Source: Rebecca billardiae RCC1528
Lineage: Eukaryota > Haptophyta
Direction of reading: 5' to 3'
DNA: 64,000 nt
Assembly: GCA_965240325.2 (NCBI GenBank)
Contig: OZ251226.1
Span: 2,480,001-2,544,000, forward strand
The translations under genes were made by a program, and so were the position numbers. Positions 9,001-15,246 of the stretch are shown piece after piece. The notes under the pieces are model-generated. The model saw only the letters and a list, made by a program, of their open reading frames with translations. It did no database searches and was not told the origin of the DNA. The first letter of the stretch is position 1; each line of letters opens with the position of its first letter.

Positions 9001-11638
9001 CGCCCGACGCGCCGCGGCCGGCACTGATGGTGCGCGTGTGCGCGCGGAAGTCGAGCAGCGCGTGCTGCGCGCTGAGCGCGTCGGCGAAGGGCACGGGCAG
9101 GCCGATGCGCTTGCACGCCGCCGCCTGCGACGCCTGCGACGCGGCGTACGCCTCCACGAGCCCGCTCACCGCGCCCGCCGCCTCCGCGCGCCACTCCCAG
9201 TCTGAAGGGTCGATAGTCCACACGTGCGCCGGCGGCGCCTCGCGCAGCACAGCGCTCGTCGCCGGCGGCACGGGCGGCGAGCGCGGCACGTGCCTCGGCG
9301 GCGCGGGCGCGGCGGGCGCGGCGGGCGTGGCGGGCGCGGGCGCGCCCGCGGGCGCGCCCGCCGAGCCGTCGCGCGGCTGCGAGCGCGAGCTGCCGCGGCT
9401 CGGCGCGCCCGCCTCGCCAGCGCCCTCCTCACCTGCACCCTCGGTGCCGGCAGAGGCCGCGTCCGCGCCGTCGGCGCCGTCGGCGCCCGCGGACGGCTCG
9501 GCGTCGGCATCGGTGGGCGCGGACGGCTCGGCGACGGCGGGCGCGCCGCGCGTGGCGGCCTCCTCAGCGCCGCCCGCCGAAGCCGCCGGCGCGGCCGCGG
9601 GCGCGGCGGTAGCGACCACGCCCGCCTCGGCGGCGGCGGGCGCGGGCGTGGGCGCGGCGGCCGGCGGCGCGGCGTCGGTCGGCTCGAGCTCGAGCCTCTC
9701 CGCGTCGCCCTCGGCGTCGGTGTCCTCGTCGGGCTCGTCCTCGGCGGTGAGGCTGGTCGGGAGGTGCGCCACGTGGATCTTCCCCTCCGCGCCCGCCCAC
9801 GCCACGAGCCGTCGGTCGCTCGCCGACGGCGGCGCGGTGCCGCCTGCGCGCCGGTCGTGCCACGCCGAGCTGAAGTCCACCTCGAAGGGCGAGCCGCGGA
9901 TCGGCAGGTAGTCGTCGTCGTCGTCGAAGGCGTTCTCGTCGACGCGCACCTCGAGGGAGTAGGTGCCGCTGCTCGGCGCGCGGTACGAGATGGCGTACCG
10001 CCCGTCGCCAAAGTCGTCCACCACCGGGTCGGCGATCGGGCCGATGTTGGGCCCGGTGAGAAGCACGCGGATCGCGTCGCCGCCCGACGTGCGCTGCTTG
10101 CCCGCCGAGTCCTTCGCCTGCATCACCACCGTCACCTCGGTGCCGGCGACGGCGCGGGAGGCGAAGGTGGCGGGGCCGAAGGCGTTGCACTTGGACGCGC
10201 GCGTGTTCACGTAGAACGAGAACTGGCACTTGTTCACCGTGAACCCCTCCGTGCCCACCGCGACGCGCACGTTCACGTCGAGCGCGCCGTAGCGTTCAAA
10301 CGAGGGCGTGAAGCAGCGGATGCCGTCGGACGACACAAACGTGCCCGGCACGATCGCCTCGCGGCGGCCGTCGGTGAACTTGACGAAGACGTCGCCCTCG
10401 TCGGGAAAGTTCAGCCCGCTGATCGTCACCGGCGTGTTCCCCGTGATCGGCCCGTTCGTCGGGTGCACGCCCGTGACCGCGTACGGCGGGCCCACGATGC
10501 CAGCGACATTGAGCAACCACAGGTCGTCGAGCCAGCCCTGCGCCCAGCCGCCAAAGAAGAGGACGTTGCACGTCTTGGCGTCGTACGCGACGGAGCAGTC
10601 CTCGCGCGCGGAGGGCGGCGCGCCGACCACCGCCAGGTTCGTCCACTGCATCCGCGCCGTGTCCATCACCGACAGCGTCGACGAGTACGCGAGCGGCGCG
10701 CGCTGTCCCCCAAACACGAACAGCTTGTGCGCCGGCACGGACTCGATCGCGACCGCGGCGTGGTTCCACAGCGGCGTGGGCAGCGCGGCGAAGGTGGTGC
10801 TGCGCGGCTCGCCGGTGAACACGCCCGACGACGCCGGCTTGATCCACTCCTGCTCGTGCAGGTCGAGCACGTGGCAGTCGTCGAAGAAGCCGTCGTGGCC
10901 CTTGCTCGGGTGGCCGCGGCCGCCGAGCACGACCAGATGCGAGCCCGCGACGCACACCGTGTGGTCGGCGCGCGCGCGCGGCGGCGTGCCCTTGATGCGC
11001 TCGATCCGCGACCACGACCACGTGTCGAGGTCGAGCGCGTGCACGTCCATCAGAAAGTCGCGCGACGAGCCGACGCCGCCGTACCCGCCGATGATGAAGA
11101 TCTTCTTCTCAGCATGGCCGTCGTACTCCTCGTCAAACTCGACCATGGTGGCCGTGTGGTGCGAGCGCGGCGTGGGCGCGGTGCCGGCGATCTTGGCCGG
11201 GCGCCACTCGAGGCGGGAGACGTCGAGCACGTGCGCGTCGTTAAAACGCCGCCCGCCCGCCTGCCCGCCGAACACGAAGATCGAGTTGTTGTCAGGCAGC
11301 AGCGTCGCCGTGTGCCGCCAGCGCGGTGACGGCGGCACGCCGCTCAGCGCGGGCCGCTCCCAGTGGGGCGAGGACGGATCGTCGAGGCTGAGCACGTACA
11401 GATCGCCGAAGCAGCCGCCACCACCGCCTCCAGCCACGACGCCGCACCCGCCGAACATGTAGCAGCGCGATTGCGCGCGCCCATCGTTCACGATCGTGAG
11501 CGAGTGGCCAGAGCGTGCCGACGGCAGGTCGCCGACCGGCGTCGGGCGAGACCAGGCGACCTCGCCCGAGCGCGACGGCGCGCCGGCGCGGACACCAGGG
11601 TCGCCCGCGCGCGCTGAGGCGTAGCGGTTCAACACCAT
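1..11638 (-). CDS. Outer-arm axonemal dynein heavy chain, alpha/ODA11 type (partial, C-terminus outside window)
   Basis: ATP-driven motor subunit of the flagellar outer dynein arm. The frame opens at the ATG at 11638 and reads on without a stop or visible intron to the window edge (about 3,879 codons). Order by residue: Kelch repeats (~1-380); an IPT/TIG domain (~383-470, with GVHPTNGPITGNT); a filamin-type Ig repeat (~475-587); an Ala/Glu/Asp/Pro-rich linker (~620-790); the tail and linker. Then come the AAA1 P-loop GPAGTGKTET (~1752), AAA2 GSSGCNKTEAW (~2034), AAA3 GTAGCGKTA (~2380), AAA4 GVGGSGKQS (~2727), a coiled-coil stalk (~2950-3240), AAA5 and the start of AAA6 (LFPGVDP). The four P-loops share one frame with the ATG. 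Kelch plus IPT plus filamin at the N-terminus is the known layout of the Chlamydomonas outer-arm alpha heavy chain. Roughly the last 700 residues of a usual heavy chain are missing because the window ends. Confidence 0.95.
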   Translation of the reverse strand, partial: MVLNRYASARAGDPGVRAGAPSRSGEVAWSRPTPVGDLPSARSGHSLTIVNDGRAQSRCYMFGGCGVVAGGGGGGCFGDLYVLSLDDPSSPHWERPALSGVPPSPRWRHTATLLPDNNSIFVFGGQAGGRRFNDAHVLDVSRLEWRPAKIAGTAPTPRSHHTATMVEFDEEYDGHAEKKIFIIGGYGGVGSSRDFLMDVHALDLDTWSWSRIERIKGTPPRARADHTVCVAGSHLVVLGGRGHPSKGHDGFFDDCHVLDLHEQEWIKPASSGVFTGEPRSTTFAALPTPLWNHAAVAIESVPAHKLFVFGGQRAPLAYSSTLSVMDTARMQWTNLAVVGAPPSAREDCSVAYDAKTCNVLFFGGWAQGWLDDLWLLNVAGIVGPPYAVTGVHPTNGPITGNTPVTISGLNFPDEGDVFVKFTDGRREAIVPGTFVSSDGIRCFTPSFERYGALDVNVRVAVGTEGFTVNKCQFSFYVNTRASKCNAFGPATFASRAVAGTEVTVVMQAKDSAGKQRTSGGDAIRVLLTGPNIGPIADPVVDDFGDGRYAISYRAPSSGTYSLEVRVDENAFDDDDDYLPIRGSPFEVDFSSAWHDRRAGGTAPPSASDRRLVAWAGAEGKIHVAHLPTSLTAEDEPDEDTDAEGDAERLELEPTDAAPPAAAPTPAPAAAEAGVVATAAPAAAPAASAGGAEEAATRGAPAVAEPSAPTDADAEPSAGADGADGADAASAGTEGAGEEGAGEAGAPSRGSSRSQPRDGSAGAPAGAPAPATPAAPAAPAPPRHVPRSPPVPPATSAVLREAPPAHVWTIDPSDWEWRAEAAGAVSGLVEAYAASQASQAAACKRIGLPVPFADALSAQHALLDFRAHTRTISAGRGASGESPSTRRHFAVHVGGVGGAEPRLWVYGGESSEGYLYDDVHELSYSVDDDAWAWRLVYSAELNQMQAVGRAAVFAGTTVASVRANVMTSTFELVHTLEVPPLMREGAKEHYADDLAAALDAQLSELAARVRALTAGLGASVEPDDKGALLGVMRCLYELRADTERTDALIDQLRDVIGFLGLGEEEHAATLGRIDAEWRELKRNAPAVRKAIKTSVDGESAVVLADVTELVEAADAFRRDFLAEPVFGSELEPKDAYTHIDRLRAALGELEARRSAMAERTELFDVSEAMAETDGTVRACHLDLVAIKHLWDLTQVVHSTIAQWRATAWDAIDVGAIEAEAKLLLKALRASDVRVRAFEAYGGVESALRQLLVALPSVGDLRSPSMRERHWAQLAEITGVQLSITPDFKLSDLLSLRLHEFIDDVGEVVDRALKEDRMETDLNKLDAVWKGVALEREEHAEGSGVFFVRLSDDDFVTLEENTQLVQTMRTSKYLGAFEARVAEWHARLSAVADVLAVVLEMQRKWSYLHTLFIGSDEVKAELPEDAERFASLDEAFRSELASIGEQPSAVEACAREGLLPALQEVSAGLETCEKSLADYLEAKRRLFPRFYFVSTLTLLEILSNANKPAVVVAHIPAIMAAVRAVELGEGHVLKALVSSEGERLAFELSEPTALQGRAELYLIQLLQAARAELRAQLVRAHDDLAKRPRKEWLFDHVSQLALLTTQLAWTSRTEDALERVHRAEHDALANYCKTQHAELSELISLVAGELSANDRRKIMNMITLETHSRDVNAKLLADGVRSTSDFAWVSQLKTRRIAHGGDDAEDVWVFVANAEFRYAFEYLGNGARLVVTPLTDRIYITATQAAHLGLGCAPAGPAGTGKTETTKDLAAQLGKAIYVFNCGPEMDYRTMGDIFKGIASAGAWGCFDEFNRLLAEVLSVCSIQYKSVLDAQRARADTFLMEGVGYSLSPYGCMAFVTMNPGYLGRTELPESLKVLFRPVTVMVPDLQMIIENMLMAEGYTDASALANKFFVLFRLLSALLSQQRHYDWGLRAIKSVLVVAGSFKRKEPAAAEMGLLMRALRDFNLPKIVDDDVVVFHGLLRDLFRELYEEMPRVRDDAFEALVKEVGTGAGLQPTELFVQNVVDLQDLLDIRHCVFCMGSSGCNKTEAWRTLAAVWGRQPSRGETTLVDISPKAVTPNELYGYVNMATREWKDGLLSSTMRGMANAPDTNPKWIILDGDLDPNWIENMNSVMDDNRLLTLASNERIRLMPHMRLIFEVRDLNFATPATVTRAGILHIAEREQWANYVASWVERWRAEEVKERAVPAQQAAKRAQQLLGLFETYCKPTLAELRRSFKPLIPVLDFALVQSLCHMLEGLLTKENVPPGGKEDEARIELYFVFAAVWAFGGTLSTSGGLDYRRVFSKWWKDEFKAVAYPHRGEVFDFFVDREKAEFKAWAEVVPTIGFDPSEQSVSTVTVPTVETVSVSYWLSSLVHRRHPAMLVGTAGCGKTAIINGLLRELGADFTTKTINVNYFTNAALFQRNLEAPLEKKVGRNYGPPGSRRLIYFVDDLNLAALDQYGTASNIALMRQHLAYGHVYDVAGKLQPKQLNNTQYLAAMNPTAGSFTVNPRLQRLFATFAVGFPSAESLTTIFSTFLLAHVSSSVPHMAEVGKKIVHAALQLHKRVASTFRKTASKFHYEFNIRHVAGVFQGMLMARGEELSEPLAMTQLWLHESERVYGDRLVSAQDLKRYKDIALEQQRKHFKEFSPTLAFAEPFIFSHFAKGSGESKYAKVSSFGALSQLLEGSLAEYNETHPVMNLVLFEDAMRHVCRISRIVESPGGHALLVGVGGSGKQSLTRLAAFVSGLSVVQLVISASYGLHELRRDLQQMYRRCGIKGEGMVFLFTDQQIADERFLVYINDLLSSGEITGLFPPEDVDEIVGLVRPAVKRAGKPDGAADCWAHFLAQVRSNLHVALSFSPVGEPIKVRTRRFPALVNCVVIDWFQPWPEEALLSVSKRFLDDLELGSDEMRASVCSFMPFSFVAVNELSRRYLEQERRYNWTTPKSFLELIHLFSQMLKRRRSEMDAAMQRYTSGVMKLQATSESVSGLEQELLSKQREVEEKKAQVDAFVPQMAVQKDKAAENSRAAAEVAKEAEERQAAVSEMKLTIDADLQAAQPALLKAAAALDTLNKKELGELRSLPKPPAGVEDVTAAVIHMLAPDGSKKPDTSWKASAVMMKDLNVFMADLAGFREKIDAGQVPKQNFKNIRPLLEKEWFNVDTMRQKSSAAAGLCEWVINITLYWDTNENVEPMREAANQAELDLADAIAAKEAAAQKAAEADGMMRDLTALYEAALVEKDAVIAEGEMCSRKLALASRLMASLGQEGERWRAAIVALREQQQRLVGDVLLAAAFVSYAGCFNKRYRHALIDETFVPFLRDPARAIPMSDAADPLAILTTDAEIAQWGNENLPTDRVSAENGAIVCNSARWPLMIDPQLQGITWIKKREEERRVKVVRLDGASTLAALEEAVAAGKPLVIENLPGTAVDAVLAPLVGRQTIRRGRTQYIKLGEKEVEFHADFRLYLQTKLTNPHYPPELQAETTLVNFMVTEDGLEDQLLALTVSKERPDLEEQKLVLIREQNGYKSKVKDLEDSILAQLASAEGDVLENLTLIENLEASKKVATSIAEKVAVSQQTELSINEAREAYRAVAARGSLVFFLLAELPMLHSFFQHSLNAFLVVFEKALTGQKRKFKASESSLLKQILPNLKEKQKRSNPLWDRIDARKTIAVSMNPEQLVERVRSLTEEITYGVFAHARRGLFESHKLIVAAQLLFKVMRASAELVEPEYAALVEGVRPPAHLPVMTDKCSEYLSEQQWAAACALRELEPFRTLPDDLELSDTAWSEWVEAAAPEQEPLPPDWAKLSMLQRLVLLRALRPDRIVSALKRAVGQRLGQRFVAEEATQLLDCFGDSTSSMPLLFILFPGVDPGADIEKLGRELGFT

Positions 11639-12649
11639 GCCGCTCCCGGCCCGCGCGCGAGCGCGCGGCCGAGCGGAGCGCGAGCTTTGCAACGGCGAGC
11701 CCTACCAGCGAGCCTCCATGAGGCTTTGGCCACTCGGACTGGAGCTTTGATCGTCGTGCGGCAGCCATCGCCGGGCGGCCGCTCGAGTAACGAACGCACG
11801 GGGAACGGTCGCACTGGCACGATGGTCCGCCGCCTCCGGCCTCCGCCGTCGAGTTGGACTTTGGGATTGCAGCCTTGGCGTGTTGTGCACTTCAACTTGA
11901 TTGACGATGCGGCGGGGCCCGTGCGACCCCGGCCCTGGTCACCCTTCGGTCTCTTGCGGGACGGCGCACGACGCGAGCGCCAACGCCACGTCCTGCGCAG
12001 TCGAGAAGCGAATACAGTTCCAGCCGCGCGAGGCGCGCGACACTGCTGCGCCCATCATTACATCAGGCCTCATGACCGTCCGTGGCGCCCTGCGGCAGTG
12101 CGGGCTTCCAGTCGTTCTCGTGCGCCGATGCGAGTGCCGTCCCGCGACCCGCGTCACCACTCGGAGTCGGACCGTCGCCCCGCCCGCGGCACCCACAACA
12201 CCTCAGGCTATTGAGTTTCGGCGGGTAACTCATAGTCATAACTCGTTGCTGCGGCTGGGTCTGGGAGTGAGAGTGACTGACCAGTAGCGACTGACAATTC
12301 GTGCCACAGCACTCCGGCCGCATATCACACGACACGGTCAATAGTGTGCCCGCCGGCCAAGAGTAAGACAGACCGTCGGCATCCGACCAAATCCGAAATC
12401 GGATCCTACGTCACTACGACAACGACGCGATGTAAAACTAACAGACGAGGTCTACTCAGATCTCGCGGCCTCTGACAGCTCTGTATCGCTAGACACGACC
12501 CGGTGCTACTGCTCCGTGCTATATATAGTGAGGTCTACCTACAGTGTACTCGATCGTCATCAGTCTACAGCCTGATGGCGGTGATGCCGCCGCGCCGCAG
12601 CGGGCCGTGACCGTGGACTTGGGGTCAGTATATAGCTAGGGGTAAGTCG
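11639..12649. other. Intergenic, upstream of the dynein gene
   Basis: No open frame here shows a recognisable domain or coding pattern. A TATATATA run sits at 12520-12527, about 880 bp upstream of the dynein ATG. That is far for a core promoter, so I do not call it one. The segment presumably holds the dynein promoter and the 3' end of the next minus-strand gene. Confidence 0.5.
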
Positions 12650-14332
12650 TCACGGGCACGCGGCCCCTTCATGGTCTGGCGGCTCAGTGCCCGGCTGAAC
12701 CTCCCCCGAGTCGCCAGCGATGAGTGGCCACTTCGGAGCGCTCTCCGAGAGCGGCACGGGCCTGTCCTCATCACGCGGCAGCAGCACGACATCCGGCACG
12801 CTCACATCCACACCTTTGTCCCAGTCGCCATCGTCGTACGCGATCTCAAACGTGCCGTCCTGCGCGTCGATCGCCGAGAGCTGGCCCTCGAAGTACTTGC
12901 GCTCGCGCCGCCAGTAGACACTCACCCGCCGGCCGACCAGCTCTTGGTTGCTCCCGACCGACGGAGGCGCGGCGAAGTTGGTCGGCATGTCGAGCGAGCG
13001 CGCGTACGCGTCGTACACGAGGGCGGCGCGCTCCTCGCCGACGAACGTGCCGCATCGGAACGCGCGGCCGCGCGCGACCAGCCGTACGTCAAAGTGAACC
13101 TGCCCAGCTCGCGCACGCACGGGGTACACGCCGTGGAAGCGCCGGGCAGGCAGCGCCGGGCGGGATGCGCCACGCCCGCGCCCTCGCCCGCCGCCGCCAC
13201 TTGAGCCCCGACCCGCGCTGCCTCCGCGGCTGCTGCTGCCATTCGCACGGTCCCCCGGCGCGCTGCTCCCGCCCGCGCCCCGCCCACCGCCCGCCGCCGA
13301 GGAGCCGCGCGCAGCCGTGCTGGCCTTGGGCGGGCGCGCGCTCGCGTCGATGGCGGAAGCGTCGGTCGCACCGGTCGTGCACGATGGCTCAGCGTTTAGC
13401 GCGCTCTGCTCGGCTGAGCTGCGGCTGGGTGCCGGCCGCTCGGGCCGCGGCTGTGACGGTGCCTCTGGCTCGTGCGGATTGGCCGCCGCCACACCGATCC
13501 GCCAGTCGGTGATCCCATCGAGCAGCTCGTCGTCCGTGTCGTCACCCGCGTCGACGTCCGCATCGCGCGCGCGCTTCGGCGCGCTCGCTTCTCGTGTCAA
13601 CGGCACGGCTGCCGGCGCGGCAGCGGCCGCCGCCCCGCCGTCCTGCGCCGCGCGGATGCCCAGGCTCCACTTGTTGACGAGCTCCTCGTCCTCGTCGTCG
13701 TCGTCGAGCGCAGCGGCATCGGCGACGTCGCGCGCGCGCTTGGCGGCACTGACCTGCCTCTCCAACGCCACGGGCGGCGGCGCAGCAGCGGCTGCCGCCT
13801 CGTCCCGCGCTGCGCGGATGCCCAGGTTCCACGTGTTCACCAGATCCTCGTCCTCGTCCTCGTCCTCGTCGAACGCGCGGCCAGCCCCGGGCACGGGCTT
13901 GGCCGTGCTCGCCTCCGTGTTTGAAGGCACAGCGACCGGCGCAGCGCGAACCTCTGCCTCTTTCTGGGACGCGCGGATGCCCAGGTTCCAAGTGTTCACC
14001 ATCTCTTCATCCTCGTCCTCGTCGCCGTCGGCCGCTACCACACCAGTACCAGCGCCGAGCACCGGCTTGGCCGGGCTTGACGCACGAACGGCTGCGGCCT
14101 CATCTTGGACCGCGCGGATCCCCAGATTCCACGTATTCACGAGATCTTCGTTCTCCTCCTCCTCGTCGTCGAGCGCAGCCACACGATCCGGCCCAGCAGG
14201 TGCCTTTGCGATGCCGCCGTGGCTGAGCTGCCGGTGCATGGCCGTGCTCGGCGTGCTCGGGCTCGGCGTCGTGCCCCCCACACCGACGCGCCACGAGGCT
14301 ATCTCGTCGTCGAGCTCGTCCTCATCGTCCAT
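12650..14332 (-). CDS. Acidic W-x-x-G repeat protein with AP2-like and Tudor-like domains
   Basis: A 560-residue protein of unknown role, probably nuclear. The N-terminal half holds six copies, roughly 50 residues apart, of a short motif that follows a Glu/Asp run: DDEIASWRVGV, EDLVNTWNLGIRA, EEMVNTWNLGIRA, EDLVNTWNLGIRA, EELVNKWSLGIRA and GITDWRIGVAA. A Gly/Arg/Ser-rich linker follows (~300-395). Next is an AP2/ERF-like segment (~396-460: FHGVYPVRAR, then CGTFVGEERAALVYDAYA, then NFAAP). A Tudor-like beta domain follows (~463-520: VGRRVSVYWRRERKYFEGQ, then YDDGDWDKG). AP2 domains bind DNA and Tudor folds bind modified tails, so a chromatin or transcription role is plausible. The acidic Trp motifs resemble activation-type peptides. 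The ATG at 14332 opens directly into the acidic stretch. I do not recognise this repeat family. Confidence 0.75.
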   Translation of the reverse strand: MDDEDELDDEIASWRVGVGGTTPSPSTPSTAMHRQLSHGGIAKAPAGPDRVAALDDEEEENEDLVNTWNLGIRAVQDEAAAVRASSPAKPVLGAGTGVVAADGDEDEDEEMVNTWNLGIRASQKEAEVRAAPVAVPSNTEASTAKPVPGAGRAFDEDEDEDEDLVNTWNLGIRAARDEAAAAAAPPPVALERQVSAAKRARDVADAAALDDDDEDEELVNKWSLGIRAAQDGGAAAAAAPAAVPLTREASAPKRARDADVDAGDDTDDELLDGITDWRIGVAAANPHEPEAPSQPRPERPAPSRSSAEQSALNAEPSCTTGATDASAIDASARPPKASTAARGSSAAGGGRGAGGSSAPGDRANGSSSRGGSAGRGSSGGGGRGRGRGASRPALPARRFHGVYPVRARAGQVHFDVRLVARGRAFRCGTFVGEERAALVYDAYARSLDMPTNFAAPPSVGSNQELVGRRVSVYWRRERKYFEGQLSAIDAQDGTFEIAYDDGDWDKGVDVSVPDVVLLPRDEDRPVPLSESAPKWPLIAGDSGEVQPGTEPPDHEGAACP

Positions 14333-15246
14333 GTCAGCAGTGTGCGTCGGGGCTTGCCGCGGCCGCCATGGGTTGCTGCCGGGTTTTGAATTTATTCAAA
14401 CTCATCGCGCCGCAAGACAATTTATAACGCGGCCTGTCGCCTGATTGGGAGAGCGGGCCCGGGGTAGCGGACCGGCAGACAGCAGCGATGTCGCGCCATC
14501 GCTGATCGGACTGACATGGCTAGCCGGTCGATGTGGCCATTGCTCGCGAGAGTATGCTATGAGCCAGATTGCTGTGCAGCACGCGACCGTGTCAGCCGTG
14601 GCCGCTGACCGTGGGTGTCTCACGCAGTGTCCGCACCGCGGCGGCCTCGCAGGTCAGGCAGCGCGGAAGGGGTGTGTGCGTAGCTGGTGCTTATGGCGGG
14701 AGGAGCTGTGTGTTGGCGCACCTTGTCGTGCGCGCGCAGCCAAGCTCGCGTGCCACTCTCCTGCTTCCACTCGAGTGCATGCGCGACACGCGTGTCTCTC
14801 CAGCGCTCGACGAGGACGGGCGGGTCGCGTGCGGATGTAGCGCAGCTGGCAGCTGCACACACTCCAATCAATAATCATTGAATTTCAAAATACTGAGAGT
14901 CGTCGTTCTTGCGGCGGCGAGGCCATATTTATTTTACTATATGGTCACACATGAACGATAGTCTACGACCCGCCAATTACCCACTTTGGCACACTTGGGC
15001 GTGGGCTTCGCGTTGATGATTCCTCTGAATACAAAAGAGCCGGCGGGCGTTAGACCTTATTAATATTATCTCGCTAATGGATACCTCTATGCGATCTCCA
15101 AATTCGAAACTCGGTCTCCTCCAGCCCTGAAAATCGTCCCCCGTCCGCCCTTTTTTTAAATGGATCAAAGATCTTTTTGAAACGTGGTTAGTGCCCGCGG
15201 AGCGGGCTCTACGCTGCGCGCTCCGCCCTGCACCGCGGGCCATAAG
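14333..15246. other. Intergenic with one dispersed repeat copy at its right end
   Basis: No supportable gene. Short frames on both strands show no domain. An A/T-rich TTTATTCAAA lies about 60 bp upstream of the 14332 start. The right end (about 15,073-15,243) is a copy of the ~200-bp dispersed repeat described separately. Confidence 0.5.
15073..15243 (-). repeat. Dispersed repeat family R2, copy A
   Basis: On the minus strand it starts GGCCCGCGGTGCAGGGCGG, continues through a GATCTTTTTGAAAC-type core, and ends near GCATAGAG. It matches copies near 28.9, 39.8, 42.5 and 42.7 kb. It abuts the 3' end of the Pro-rich gene. Confidence 0.75.

Noticed and set aside
428-9205. Long plus-strand open frames opposite the dynein gene
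   Set aside because: They are exactly codon-aligned antisense of a clear dynein frame in GC-rich DNA, where reverse-complement stops are rare. They have no domain and are Arg/Leu/Glu-rich.
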